Counted from the stretch's first letter, positions 6,904 to 16,239 are shown. The stretch: 64,000 bases of DNA from JAJRXR01 sp041987545 (GCA_041987545.1 JBHIWH010000001.1:496001-560000), one strand, 5' to 3'. Notes: generated from the letters alone by a model not told the origin. Numbers and translations: made by a program.

Positions 6904-8346
6904 ATGATGGCGAGCAACGAGAGTCGCGGCGGGGCGCAGGTGCTGATCGTCGAGGACGAGGCCGAGCACGCGGACGTCATGGCGGACGCGCTGCGGCGGC
7001 CCGGGCACGTGTGCACGATCGTGGGGTCGGTCGCCGAGGCGATGGAGGAGCTCAAGGGCGGGTCGTTCGACGTGATCGTGACGGACCTTCGGATGCCCGG
7101 CTCGGGGGGCGTCGAGGGTGTGGCGGCGGACGGGGCGGACGCGGGGATGAAGGTCCTGGCGGTGGCGGCCGAGCTGCAGCCCGAGGCCGAGACGATCATG
7201 GTGACGGCGCACGGCGACGTCGCGACGGCGCGGAGCGCGTTCAAGCACGGGGCGTTCGACTTCATCGAGAAGCCGCTTGACCTGGAGCTGTTCAGGTCGC
7301 TGGTGGACCGGGCGGCCGAGGCGGTGCTGCTGCGGCACGAGTCGGGGCAGCTCTCGGGCCTGGTCCAGCACGACGGGTTCGAGGGGATCGTCGCCGGCTC
7401 CGAGCCGATGCGGAAGATCCTGAGCACGGTCAAGACCGTCGCCCAGAGCACGATCCCGGTGCTGGTGACCGGGGAGAGCGGGACGGGCAAGGAGCTGATC
7501 GCCGAGGCGGTGCACAAGTGCTCGCCCAGGGCGGGCAAGCGGTTCGTCGCGTTCAACTGCGCGGGCCAGAGCGAGAGCCTGCTGGAGGATCAGCTGTTCG
7601 GGCACGTCCGGGGCGCGTTCACGGGCGCCGACAAGGACCGGGAGGGCGTGTTCGAATACGCGAGCGGGGGGACCCTGTTCCTGGACGAGATCGGGGACAT
7701 GCCCCTGGCGATGCAGGCCAAGGTCCTGCGGGTGCTCGAGTCGGGCGAGGTCGTGCGGCTGGGCGCCAACGACGCCCGGAAGACCGACGCCCGGTTCGTC
7801 AGCGCGACCAACCGCGACCTGAAGAAGATGGTCGAGGAGGGGACGTTCCGCGAGGATCTGTATTTTCGGATCAACGGCTCGCGGGTGCACCTGCCGCCCT
7901 TGCGGGAGCGGCGGGACGACATCCCCCGGATCGTGCGGCACGCGATCGCGCGGTTCGCGGACCAGATGGCCCCGGGCCGCCCGGCGCCCGACATCACGGA
8001 CGCGGCGCTGATGCGGCTGACCAGCTACGACTGGCCCGGGAACGTGCGCCAGCTGCTTAACGTCGTGCAGAACATGGTGGTCGCCGCGGGCGGCGAGGGC
8101 GGGGACGCGGGGCTGGCGACGCTCGACGCGCGGCACATCCCCGAGGACGTCCGGGCCTCTGACGAGGACCTGCCCGAGGGCGGGGGCGGCGGCTCGCTGG
8201 CCGGCACGAGCCTGACGCAGCTCGAGAAGCGTGCGATCCGGGAGACACTCAAGCTGACGGGCGGCAACCGGGAGCAGGCGGCCAAGCTGCTGGGGATCGG
8301 CGAGCGGACGCTGTACCGGAAGCTCAAGGAGTACAACCTCCGATAA
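6904..8346 (+). CDS. Sigma-54-dependent response regulator, NtrC family
   Basis: A 480-residue transcription activator with three domains: receiver (about 10-145, VLIVEDEAEH acidic pocket, phosphoacceptor in VIVTDLRMPG, Lys in FIEKPLD), AAA+ ATPase (about 160-400, Walker A GESGTGKE, sigma-54 contact loop GAFTGA near residue 238, Walker B TLFLDEIGD), and a C-terminal Fis-type helix-turn-helix (NREQAAKLLGIGERTLYRKL). Between the phosphoacceptor and TAHGD there are about 12 more residues than in NtrC. No histidine kinase is adjacent, so the partner is encoded elsewhere. The HDOD-GGDEF-REC gene 206 nt downstream may be co-regulated. Confidence 0.93.
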   Translation: MMASNESRGGAQVLIVEDEAEHADVMADALRRPGHVCTIVGSVAEAMEELKGGSFDVIVTDLRMPGSGGVEGVAADGADAGMKVLAVAAELQPEAETIMVTAHGDVATARSAFKHGAFDFIEKPLDLELFRSLVDRAAEAVLLRHESGQLSGLVQHDGFEGIVAGSEPMRKILSTVKTVAQSTIPVLVTGESGTGKELIAEAVHKCSPRAGKRFVAFNCAGQSESLLEDQLFGHVRGAFTGADKDREGVFEYASGGTLFLDEIGDMPLAMQAKVLRVLESGEVVRLGANDARKTDARFVSATNRDLKKMVEEGTFREDLYFRINGSRVHLPPLRERRDDIPRIVRHAIARFADQMAPGRPAPDITDAALMRLTSYDWPGNVRQLLNVVQNMVVAAGGEGGDAGLATLDARHIPEDVRASDEDLPEGGGGGSLAGTSLTQLEKRAIRETLKLTGGNREQAAKLLGIGERTLYRKLKEYNLR

Positions 8347-8355
8347 GGAGGGTTG
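8334..8355 (+). terminator. Hairpin across the stop codon of the regulator gene
   Basis: CAACCTCC and GGAGGGTTG can pair (one bulged G) around the loop GATAA, which contains the TAA stop. There is no U-tract, so it is at best a weak terminator or an RNA 3' end protector. Confidence 0.25.
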
Positions 8356-8552
8356 CGCGCCACCCAATCGCGGGACCCACTTCGGGGGGGTGGTTGTGCG
8401 GGCGCGACTGTCACGGTGCGCGCGTCGCGGGCTGAAGTCGCCCGCCGAGCGGGACGATCCCAGGATCAGCGGGGTGTTCTCCCCGGGTCGTCGCGGCGGG
8501 AGCGCCGCAGCGGGGTCGTTGCGCGGCGGTTGTTCATCCAGGGGTCTTTGGC

Positions 8553-10511
8553 ATGCCCGGAACGGTGTTCGACGAGGTTCTCGACTGCGGGCAACTCCCG
8601 TCCCTGCCGTCGATCGCGGTGCGGGTGCTCGAGCTGACGGGCAAGGAGGACGCGGCGATCACGGAGATCGCGGGCGTCGTCCGGCAGGACCAGGCGCTGA
8701 GCGCCAAGGTGCTGCGGACGGTGAACTCCAGCTACTACGGGCTGGCCAAGCCGTGCGGCTCGATCGACCGTGCGCTGATGTACCTCGGCTTGGCGACGGT
8801 CAAGTCGCTCGTGCTGGGCTTCAGTCTCGTCGAGACGACGAGCTCGATCGATGGCGACGGCGGGTTCGACCTGGACGCGCACTGGCGCCGCTCGATCCAC
8901 GGGGCGTCGGCGGCCAGGGAGATCGCGATGCGGTCGGGCAAGTGCGACCCCGACGAGGCGTTCACGGCGGGCCTGTTCCAGGACGTGGGGATGCTGGCGA
9001 TGTCGGTCGCGCTCGGCGAGCGGTACACCAGGGTGCTCGACGTCGCCAGGGAGGCGCCGCTGGAGCTGTGCCGGTTCGAGCACGAGGCGTTCGAAACGGA
9101 CCACGCGATCGTGGGGGCCGCGCTGGCGGAGAAGTGGAAGCTGCCCTCGGAGATCTGCGGCGCGATCCGCGAGCACCACACGGGGGAGACGAAGAAGTCC
9201 GGCGGGCTGACGAAGGTCGTCTCGCTCGGGCGGCTGGCGGCCGAGGCGTTGGCGCCCGGCGCCACGTCGATGCGGGCCGACGCGTTCTGCGTCGCGCACC
9301 GCAAGGAGTGCGGGGGCACGACCGACCAGAGGGAGCTGCTGGAGACCATCGACGCCGCGTCGCGGACGCTGGCGAAGATGTTCGACGTCGAGATGGGCGA
9401 GACGGCGAACGTGCGTCGGCTGATGAGCAAGGCGAGCGAGCGGTCGCTGGAGCTGCAGATGCAGACGCAGCGCGAGGCCGAGGAGCTTGCGCATCAGGCG
9501 CGCACAGACGGGCTGACCGGGCTGGCGAACCGGAAGAGCTTCGACGACGACCTGGCGCGGGAGCACCGGGCGAGCGGCGCGAGCGCGCCCCTTGGCGTCG
9601 CGTTCTTCGACGCCGACAAGTTTAAGTCCGTCAACGACACGCACGGGCACGCCGCGGGCGACGCGGTGCTGGTCGAGATCGCACAGCGGGCGGCGGACGC
9701 GGTCGGCGGTGACGGGACGGTGTACCGGTACGGCGGGGAGGAGTTCGTGGCGCTGCTGCCCGGGCTCGGGGTCGAGGGCGCCGAGCGCGTCGCCGAGCGG
9801 ATCCGCGGGGCGATGGCGGACGACGTGTTCGACCTCCGCGCCGTCGAGGACGCGCCGGACGAGCTGGCGGTGACGGTCAGCGTCGGCGTGTCGTCCACGG
9901 ACGCGACGGGAAGCGCGCGGGACGTCTCGGCCGACAAGCTCGTGCAGGAGGCGGACCAGGCGGTGTACGCGGCGAAGAAGGCCGGGCGCAACCGCGTCCG
10001 CGTGTACGGCGATCTGCGGATGTCCGACGACATCAACAAGGCGGAGAAGAAGGCGCCGCCCGCGCCGGCGCCGTCGAGGGGCGCGGGTGGAGCGGAGCTG
10101 CCGACGATCCTGCTGATCGAGGACGACGCGCTGGCGGCGACGCTGATGAAGACGATCCTGACGCGTCGGGGGGCGGTCCGGGTGGACTGGACGTCCAGCG
10201 GCGACGAGGCCGCGGCGAAGCTCGACGCCATCGCCGGCGGTCGGGCGCCGGCGCCCGCGCTGGTCGTGGCGGACCTGAACGTGCCGGGTCAGTCGGGTGT
10301 GGAGATCCTCGGGCGGATCCGCGCCGCCGAGGCGCTGCGCGACATCCCCGTCGTGATGATCACGGCGTCGACGGACGAGGGCGTGGAGCGCGACTGCCGG
10401 CACAACGGGGCGACGGCGTTCGTCCGCAAGGACGACCTGTGCACCGACCTGCCCAAGTGGATCGCGCGCCTTGTCGCGACCGCGACGGGCGGGTCCGCCG
10501 CCGCGGCGTGA
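8553..10511 (+). CDS. HDOD - GGDEF - receiver signalling protein
   Basis: A 652-residue cytoplasmic signalling protein with no membrane segment. An HDOD domain fills about residues 5-210 (LPSLPSIAVRVLEL, VLRTVNSSYYG). A helical linker follows, then a diguanylate cyclase domain with TDGLTGLANRKSF and the active site YGGEEF at residues 393-398. The inhibitory I-site Arg (RxxD) is replaced by VGGD, so product inhibition may be lost. A receiver domain closes the protein (about 516-640: LLIEDDAL, phosphoacceptor in VVADLNVPGQSG, Lys in FVRKDD). It probably makes cyclic di-GMP under phosphorelay control. Ends 6 nt from the convergent purL. Confidence 0.92.
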   Translation: MPGTVFDEVLDCGQLPSLPSIAVRVLELTGKEDAAITEIAGVVRQDQALSAKVLRTVNSSYYGLAKPCGSIDRALMYLGLATVKSLVLGFSLVETTSSIDGDGGFDLDAHWRRSIHGASAAREIAMRSGKCDPDEAFTAGLFQDVGMLAMSVALGERYTRVLDVAREAPLELCRFEHEAFETDHAIVGAALAEKWKLPSEICGAIREHHTGETKKSGGLTKVVSLGRLAAEALAPGATSMRADAFCVAHRKECGGTTDQRELLETIDAASRTLAKMFDVEMGETANVRRLMSKASERSLELQMQTQREAEELAHQARTDGLTGLANRKSFDDDLAREHRASGASAPLGVAFFDADKFKSVNDTHGHAAGDAVLVEIAQRAADAVGGDGTVYRYGGEEFVALLPGLGVEGAERVAERIRGAMADDVFDLRAVEDAPDELAVTVSVGVSSTDATGSARDVSADKLVQEADQAVYAAKKAGRNRVRVYGDLRMSDDINKAEKKAPPAPAPSRGAGGAELPTILLIEDDALAATLMKTILTRRGAVRVDWTSSGDEAAAKLDAIAGGRAPAPALVVADLNVPGQSGVEILGRIRAAEALRDIPVVMITASTDEGVERDCRHNGATAFVRKDDLCTDLPKWIARLVATATGGSAAAA

Positions 10512-10517
10512 GGCTCT

Positions 10518-13511
10518 CTACCAGTCGAGCGGCGAGCGCCAGGCGCGGGCGAGGTCTTCGACGCCGACGCGGCCGCCGTCCCCCAGGTCCAGCACGCCGT
10601 CGTCCGTGAGCGTGCCGACCTCGGTACAGGCGATGTCGTCGCCGACGAGGCGCGGGGCCGTGTCGTCGACCTCGACGAGATACGCCGACGGGAACTCGGC
10701 GAACGCGCGTCCGGGCGACCAGGGCCCGGACCCGGTCGCGGCGAGCCGGCACCCGATCGGGCGGCCCGTGGCGGAGCCGGCGATGAGCATCTCGGCCAGC
10801 GCGACCAGCACCCCGCCGTCCGACACGTCGTGAACGCTGCGGGCGATTCCGCGGCGGACGAGATCGGCGACGGCGCGGGCCGTCTTCGGGCCGCGTTCGA
10901 GATCGAGACGGGGGATCCGCCCCTCGGCGGCGTGATGCACGCCGAACACGCGGGCGTAGTGCGACGCCCCCAGGGATTCGCCCGCGGCTCCGATGAGGAG
11001 GAGTTTCGACCCCGGGCGCTTCGCGTCGCTCGTGACGCACGCGCGGACGTCGGCGACGATGCCGATTCCCGAGATGAGCAGCGTGGGCGGGATCTCGATC
11101 GTGCGGCCGTCTTCTGTCGTGAACTGGTTGTTGAGCGAGTCCTTGCCAGACACAAACGGAGTCCGGTACGCCTTGGCGCCGTCGTAGCAGCCCTCGGCGG
11201 CGCGGACGAGCGAGGCCAGGTTCTCCGGCTTCTTGCAGCTGGGCCAGCAGAAGTTGTCGAGGATCGCGATCCGGTCCGGGTCGGCGCCGACGCAGACGAG
11301 GTTGCGGACGCACTCGTCGATGGCGGCCAGGGCCATCTGGTACGGGTCGCCGCCCTGCTCGGGGTCGCCGATGTTGGTCGCCAGGCCGCAGGCGATGGCG
11401 AGGCCCTTGTTCGAGCCCGCGACGGGCCGAACGACCGCGGCGTCGCCGGGCCCGCGCCCGAGTGGGCCGACGAGCGGCTTGAGGACGGTCCCGCCCTGCA
11501 CCTCGTGGTCGTATTGGCGGACGATCCAGTGCTTGGACGCGATGTTGGGGTGGGCGAGGAGTTTGAGGAGCGCCTCGCGGATCGAGGGTGCTTCGCCGGG
11601 CGCGGCCTCACGCTCGGGCGCCGGCGCGGGCGTGGACCAGACGGCCTCGCGCGTGGGCATCGGGATGCCGTCGTGCAGGAACTCCATCGGGAGGCGCCCG
11701 ACCTCGATGTCGTTGTAGTGCAGCACCAGCTCGCGGTCGGGCGTGCCGAAGTGGCCCAGGTCGGCCAGCTCGACGTGCTCCTCGTCGCAGATGGCCTGCA
11801 GCTCGGCGAGTCTGTCCTCGGAGACGGCCAGGACCATGCGCTCCTGGGCCTCGGAGATCCAGATCTCGGTGTAGGTCAGGCCGGCGTACTTGAGGGGGGC
11901 GCGGTCCAGGTGGACCTCGGCGCCGAGGTTCTCGCCCATCTCGCCGACGGCCGACGAGAAGCCGCCGGCGCCGCAGTCGGTGATCGCGGTGAACAGGGGG
12001 CCGCCCTCGGCGTCGCGGGCGCGGAGGATGGCGTCGAGGACGCGCTTCTCCTCGATGGCGTTGCCGATCTGGACGGCGTGGGCGAACTCGTCGGCGTGGG
12101 TGTCGGTCAGCTCGGCCGAGGAAAAGGTCGCCCCGTGGATCCCGTCGCGGCCCGTGCGCCCGCCGAGGGCGATGATGCGGTCGCCGGGCCTGGCGGCGCC
12201 GGAGATCCTGGAGTCGCCGGCGCCCCGGGGCATGACGCCCACGCAGCCGCAGTAGACGAGCGGGTTGCCGACGTAGCGGTCGTCGAACCAGACGGCGCCG
12301 TTGACGGTTGGGATGCCCATCCGGTTGCCGTAGTCGCGGACGCCGCGGACGACCTCGCCCAGCACCCGTCGCGGGCGGAGGCAGCCCTCGGGCACGTCGG
12401 CCAGGTCCGGGTTGGCGACGCAGAACACGTCGGTCGAGGCGATGGGCTTGGCGGCCAGCCCGGTGCCGATGACGTCGCGGATGCACCCGCCGATGCCGGT
12501 GGCGGCGCCGCCGTAGGGCTCGATCGCGCTCGGGTGGTTGTGCGTCTCGACCTTGACACAGACGGCGTGCTCGTCGTCGAACTCGATGATGCCGGCGTTG
12601 TCCACAAAGACCGAGAGCGTCCAATCGACGCCGTCGGCGATCAGCTCGTGCGTCGCGGCGGCGACGGAGGATCTGAGGAGGTTGTTGATCGTCACCGAGC
12701 CGTCGTCGTGCCGCTCGTGACCGGGGCGCCCGGGTCGCATCACGGGGTCGTCGGCGTCGTCCGAGCGGTAGCGGATCGTCGCCTTGAGGGTCTTGTGCAC
12801 GCAGTGCTCGGACCAGGTCTGGGCGAGGGTCTCGAGCTCGATGTCGGTCGGCTCGCGCTCGAGCGTCCGGTACTCGTCGCGGATCGCGCGCATCTCGTCG
12901 AGCGACAGGAACAGGTGCGCCTCGCGGGAAAGCTTCTCGAGCGCGTCGTCGTCGAGGTCGCGGACAGGGATGTGCGTGACTCGGAACTCGGCCGGGCGAC
13001 CCTTGGGCAGCTCGTCCGGGTGGTGCGGGGCCGTGTGGATCGCGTGCACGACGGGGTTGGCCAGGAGGCGGCGGGCGATGGTGTCGGCCTGCTGCTCGGA
13101 GATGCCGGCCAGGTCGTACCGCCAGCCGGTGGAGACCGCGACGCGGACGCCGACGAGGCCCTCGATCGCGTCGGCGACGCTCTGGGCGGCGGGGTCCATC
13201 ACGCCGGGCAGGGGGTGGACCTCGATCGTGCGCTCGGCGCCCACGGGCGGGGTGGAGGCGATCGCGGCGGTCTCGACGACGGGGTCCTCGAGGATGCGGG
13301 AGCGGACGGTTTCCAGCTGTTCGGGGCTCAGCGGGCCCTCGATGAGGTAGACGCGTGCGGTCCGCGCGCCGGCCAGGGTGATGCCCAGCGCCCCGGCGTC
13401 GGACGCGAGCGTCGCGGCGCGGGGGTCGCCCGCGGCGGGCTTGGGGCGGACCTCGATGCGGTGGACTCGTGCGTCGATCGCCGACGGCTCGGCGGGGGTG
13501 GCGCTGGGCAT
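10518..13511 (-). CDS. purL: FGAM synthase with fused PurS-like domain, no glutaminase domain
   Basis: Converts FGAR to FGAM in purine synthesis. The 997-residue chain has an N-terminal region of two PurS-like repeats (about 10-75 and 85-150), then a PurL synthetase unit with LAQTWSEHCVHKTL (catalytic His), KVETHNHPSAIEP and GGAATGIGGCIRDV, and a second half-barrel. It ends at SPLDW without the Cys-His-Glu glutamine amidotransferase domain of large PurL (about 1300 residues). It therefore needs a separate PurQ, not found here. The ATG at 13511 is preferred over one 14 codons upstream because TACCAT lies 5 nt before it. Confidence 0.93.
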   Translation of the reverse strand: MPSATPAEPSAIDARVHRIEVRPKPAAGDPRAATLASDAGALGITLAGARTARVYLIEGPLSPEQLETVRSRILEDPVVETAAIASTPPVGAERTIEVHPLPGVMDPAAQSVADAIEGLVGVRVAVSTGWRYDLAGISEQQADTIARRLLANPVVHAIHTAPHHPDELPKGRPAEFRVTHIPVRDLDDDALEKLSREAHLFLSLDEMRAIRDEYRTLEREPTDIELETLAQTWSEHCVHKTLKATIRYRSDDADDPVMRPGRPGHERHDDGSVTINNLLRSSVAAATHELIADGVDWTLSVFVDNAGIIEFDDEHAVCVKVETHNHPSAIEPYGGAATGIGGCIRDVIGTGLAAKPIASTDVFCVANPDLADVPEGCLRPRRVLGEVVRGVRDYGNRMGIPTVNGAVWFDDRYVGNPLVYCGCVGVMPRGAGDSRISGAARPGDRIIALGGRTGRDGIHGATFSSAELTDTHADEFAHAVQIGNAIEEKRVLDAILRARDAEGGPLFTAITDCGAGGFSSAVGEMGENLGAEVHLDRAPLKYAGLTYTEIWISEAQERMVLAVSEDRLAELQAICDEEHVELADLGHFGTPDRELVLHYNDIEVGRLPMEFLHDGIPMPTREAVWSTPAPAPEREAAPGEAPSIREALLKLLAHPNIASKHWIVRQYDHEVQGGTVLKPLVGPLGRGPGDAAVVRPVAGSNKGLAIACGLATNIGDPEQGGDPYQMALAAIDECVRNLVCVGADPDRIAILDNFCWPSCKKPENLASLVRAAEGCYDGAKAYRTPFVSGKDSLNNQFTTEDGRTIEIPPTLLISGIGIVADVRACVTSDAKRPGSKLLLIGAAGESLGASHYARVFGVHHAAEGRIPRLDLERGPKTARAVADLVRRGIARSVHDVSDGGVLVALAEMLIAGSATGRPIGCRLAATGSGPWSPGRAFAEFPSAYLVEVDDTAPRLVGDDIACTEVGTLTDDGVLDLGDGGRVGVEDLARAWRSPLDW

Positions 13512-13516
13512 GCGCG

Positions 13517-13522
13517 ATGGTA
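13517..13522 (-). promoter_or_regulatory. -10 element of purL (leaderless type)
   Basis: Minus-strand TACCAT (13522-13517) lies 5 nt before the purL ATG. Confidence 0.4.
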
Positions 13523-13569
13523 GCGTCCGCGGGCGCGGCCCACGCGGGGCCACGGCGCTCGGCCGCGCG

Positions 13570-14433
13570 TCAGCCGGTCGCCGAGGCGAGGATGGTCTCG
13601 GCGTACGCCTCGATCGTGGCCGGGCACTCGGGCGCGGGCGCCGGCGTGGTCCGCTCGGGCTCGGGCGTGCGTCGCGTGACGGCGAGCAGGTCGTGCAGGT
13701 AGCGGGCCTTGGGCGAGAGGCGGGCGCCGAGCGCGATCGCGGCGTCCGGGACGGGGAGGACCAGGTGGCGTCCCGGGATCGCGTCGGCGAATCGACGGAC
13801 GGCGGCCGGGAACCCCAGGGCCTCGGGGCCGACGGTTCTGACGATCTGGTTCTCGAAGGCCGGGGACGTGAGGGTGTGGGCGACGACTCGGCCGTGGTCC
13901 TCGCCCGCGAGCCAGCGTCGGGTCAGCCCCCCGGCGCGGAAGTGCATCATCAGGCCGCGGGCGAGGCGGAACTCGGCGAGCGACTCCATGAACCAGCCGG
14001 GGCGGTAGACGGTCGCCGGCGTGGGGGCGTCGAGCAGGAGGCGGTCGGCCTCTTGCTTTCGCCTGATGTCCCACCAGCCCGCGTCCTCGACGTCCGCCTC
14101 GAGCGCGGAGATGGCGGCGAGGCGGCGGACGCCCGCGTCGGGGGCCAGCGCGATCAGACGGCGGGTCAGCGGGACGGTGGGGTCGGGGTCGCGCTCGCGT
14201 CGGCCGGAGTTGAGGTTCGCGTAGACCGCGTCGGCGCCGCGGATCGCGTCGGCGAGGGCGGCGTCGTCCCCGTAGTCGACCTGGACGACCTCGGCCGCGG
14301 GCGGCAGGAGCGGGCGCGCTCTGGCCGCGTCGCGCGTGAGTGCGCGGACGCGGAAGCCGGAGTCGAGGAGCACACGGACCACGGGGCGGCCGAGCATCCC
14401 GGTGGCGCCGATGACCGCGATCGTGCCGTTCAT
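13570..14433 (-). CDS. NAD(P)-binding NmrA-like reductase
   Basis: A 287-residue Rossmann-fold protein of the atypical SDR / NmrA group. The start MNGTIAVIGATGMLGRPVV gives the dinucleotide-binding GxxGxxG. ALTRDAARARP is the cofactor-specificity loop, VDYGDDAALADAIRGADAVY the usual NmrA segment, and VYRPGWFMESL the substrate-side strand. The Tyr-Lys pair of classical SDRs is not evident, as in NmrA-type sensors or quinone reductases. Substrate unknown. A much longer open frame continues upstream on this strand, but it runs antisense to rnhA and pilT; the ATG at 14433 has a GGGGAG ribosome site. Confidence 0.88.
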   Translation of the reverse strand: MNGTIAVIGATGMLGRPVVRVLLDSGFRVRALTRDAARARPLLPPAAEVVQVDYGDDAALADAIRGADAVYANLNSGRRERDPDPTVPLTRRLIALAPDAGVRRLAAISALEADVEDAGWWDIRRKQEADRLLLDAPTPATVYRPGWFMESLAEFRLARGLMMHFRAGGLTRRWLAGEDHGRVVAHTLTSPAFENQIVRTVGPEALGFPAAVRRFADAIPGRHLVLPVPDAAIALGARLSPKARYLHDLLAVTRRTPEPERTTPAPAPECPATIEAYAETILASATG

Positions 14434-14477
14434 GCTCGCTCCCCGTTCCGCGGTCTGGCGACCGTCGCGTGCGGCGA

Positions 14478-14487
14478 ACACTAGACT
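14478..14487. promoter_or_regulatory. Overlapping divergent -10 elements (NmrA-like / rnhA)
   Basis: acactagact carries TAGTGT on the minus strand (14483-14478) and TAGACT on the plus strand (14482-14487), sharing the TA. The plus element ends 6 nt before the rnhA ATG (leaderless). The minus one gives a leader of about 37 nt with a Shine-Dalgarno. Confidence 0.5.
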
Positions 14488-14493
14488 GCGGCG

Positions 14494-14967
14494 ATGCCAG
14501 ACGCCGAGAAACGCCCTCACGTCGAGCTGTTCACCGACGGCGCCTGCTCGGGCAATCCCGGGCCGGGCGGCTGGGCGTACCTGCTGCGCCACGCCAAGAC
14601 CGGGAAGACGCAGGAGCGGTCCGGCGCCGAGCTGGACACGACGAACAACCGGATGGAGCTGATGGCGGTGATCGAGGGGCTCTCCGCCCTGACGAGGCCG
14701 TCGGTCGTGGACCTGACGAGCGACTCGCAGTACGTGCTCAAGGGTCTGGAGACGTGGATGGCGGGGTGGAAGAAGCGGGGCTGGCGGACGTCGGACAAGA
14801 AGCCGGTGAAGAACCGGGACTTGTGGGAGCGGCTCGACGGGCTGGCCTCGGAGCACGAGATCCGGTTCCACTGGATCCGGGGCCACGAGGGGCACGCCGA
14901 GAACGAGCGGTGCGACGAGCTGGCGGTCGCGGCGCGGGAGGAGCTGGTCCGGTCGCGCGGGTCGTGA
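14494..14967 (+). CDS. rnhA: Ribonuclease HI
   Basis: A 157-residue RNase H1 that removes RNA from RNA-DNA hybrids. Catalytic acids are present: LFTDGACSGNPGPGGW (Asp), TTNNRMELMAVIEGL (Glu), DLTSDSQYVL (Asp) and ENERCDELA (Asp). The basic-protrusion handle WMAGWKKRGWRTSDKKPVKN and the flap His in WIRGHEGHAENE match the E. coli type. Length is normal. It stands alone between the NmrA-like gene and the pilus block. Confidence 0.96.
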   Translation: MPDAEKRPHVELFTDGACSGNPGPGGWAYLLRHAKTGKTQERSGAELDTTNNRMELMAVIEGLSALTRPSVVDLTSDSQYVLKGLETWMAGWKKRGWRTSDKKPVKNRDLWERLDGLASEHEIRFHWIRGHEGHAENERCDELAVAAREELVRSRGS

Positions 14968-15162
14968 GGTCTGCGCGGGCGTGGGGCGGCCGGGCGGTGG
15001 CCCGCGTGCCGACGCGCGGTCTGTGACGCCTGCGCGGCCAGGGGGCTCTGGGGGCGGGCGAAGCGCGGGGCGGGGAGGGGCGGGGGTCAATCGGGGTCTG
15101 GTTCGGCCCGATGAGCCACTCCAGGGCGAGCGCCGGGGGTCCGGGGCGCCCAGGAGACAGCC

Positions 15163-16218
15163 ATGGACATCGACGCCATCCTGCAGGTCGCCTTCGACGC
15201 CGACGCCTCGGACATCCACCTGATCGCGGGCCAGCCGCCCATGATGCGGGTGCACCAGGTCATGACCGAGATGGACATGCCGGTGCTGAGCCCGGGCGAG
15301 ACGCTCGCGGCGTTCGAGCACATGGCCCCCGAGGAGACGGTCGAGAACTTCCAGCGTGCCAAGGACGCGGACTTCTCGTACATGGTCGAGGGGTTGAGCC
15401 GCTACCGCGTGAACGCGCACATGCAGCAGGGCACGATCGGCCTGGCGATGAGAATGATCAAGACCAAGGTCCCGCCCCTGGCGGACCTGGGTCTGCCCGA
15501 GGTGATCGCGCGTCTGACGTACCTGCCCCGCGGGCTGGTGCTGGTCACGGGCGACACGGGCTCTGGTAAGTCCACGACGCTCGCGGCCATGATCCAGGCC
15601 ATGAACGAGCGGTACCGCAAGCACATCATCACGCTCGAGGATCCGGTCGAGTACCTCTTCGAGTCGGACCAGTGCGTGATCGAGCAGCGGGAGCTGGGGC
15701 GGGACATGCCCAGCTTCGCGTCCGGTCTGAAGCACGCCCTGCGTCAGGACCCGGACATCATCCTGGTCGGCGAAATGCGTGACCTGGAGACGACGGGCCT
15801 GGCGATCTCGGCCGCGGAAACGGGCCACCTCGTCCTGTCCACCCTGCACACGGTCAACTCGTCGCAGACGGTGTCGAGAATCATCGACATGTACCCGGGC
15901 GGGCAGCAGAACCAGATCCGGTCGATGCTGTCGACGACTTTGCAGGCGGTGATCTCGCAGACGCTGTTCACGCGGGCCGACCGGCCCGGGATGGCGCCGG
16001 CGGTGGAGACGCTGCTGTGCACGCCCGCGGTGCGGAACCTGATCCGCGAGAACAAGATCTACGAGATCCCGAACGTCATCGAGACGAACCGTGCGATCGG
16101 GATGTGCTCGCTGGACTCGTCGATCGCGGAGCTGTACTTCAACGGTCTGATCTCGAAGGAAGACGCGATCGCGCAGGCCGTCCACCCGGACAAGCTCGAG
16201 CGTCAGCTGGTCGCCTAG
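15163..16218 (+). CDS. pilT: Type IV pilus retraction ATPase PilT
   Basis: A 351-residue hexameric ATPase that drives pilus retraction. It has the N-terminal PAS-like part (ASDIHLIAGQPPMMRV), Walker A GDTGSGKST near residue 133, the Asp box ITLEDPVEY, Walker B DIILVGEMRD, the His box GHLVLSTLHT and the PilT-specific AVRNLIRE motif (AIRNLIRE in the family). That motif and the length separate PilT from the assembly ATPase PilB, which is longer. A good AGGAGA precedes the ATG. First gene of a run pilT-pilC-prepilins; pilB is not in the window. Confidence 0.95.
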   Translation: MDIDAILQVAFDADASDIHLIAGQPPMMRVHQVMTEMDMPVLSPGETLAAFEHMAPEETVENFQRAKDADFSYMVEGLSRYRVNAHMQQGTIGLAMRMIKTKVPPLADLGLPEVIARLTYLPRGLVLVTGDTGSGKSTTLAAMIQAMNERYRKHIITLEDPVEYLFESDQCVIEQRELGRDMPSFASGLKHALRQDPDIILVGEMRDLETTGLAISAAETGHLVLSTLHTVNSSQTVSRIIDMYPGGQQNQIRSMLSTTLQAVISQTLFTRADRPGMAPAVETLLCTPAVRNLIRENKIYEIPNVIETNRAIGMCSLDSSIAELYFNGLISKEDAIAQAVHPDKLERQLVA

Positions 16219-16239
16219 GGGCGGGAGGAGCGAGCGCAC

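Noticed and set aside
6235..8367. A 710-codon open frame on the minus strand
   Set aside because: Antisense to ruvC and the sigma-54 regulator, both of which have all catalytic motifs.
8347..8552. Possible cyclic di-GMP riboswitch before the GGDEF gene
   Set aside because: No GEMM-type tetraloop/receptor or conserved core was recognised in the 206 bases.
10830..13523. An 897-codon open frame on the plus strand
   Set aside because: Antisense to purL, Gly/Asp/Val-rich with no recognisable motif. PurL motifs on the other strand are complete.
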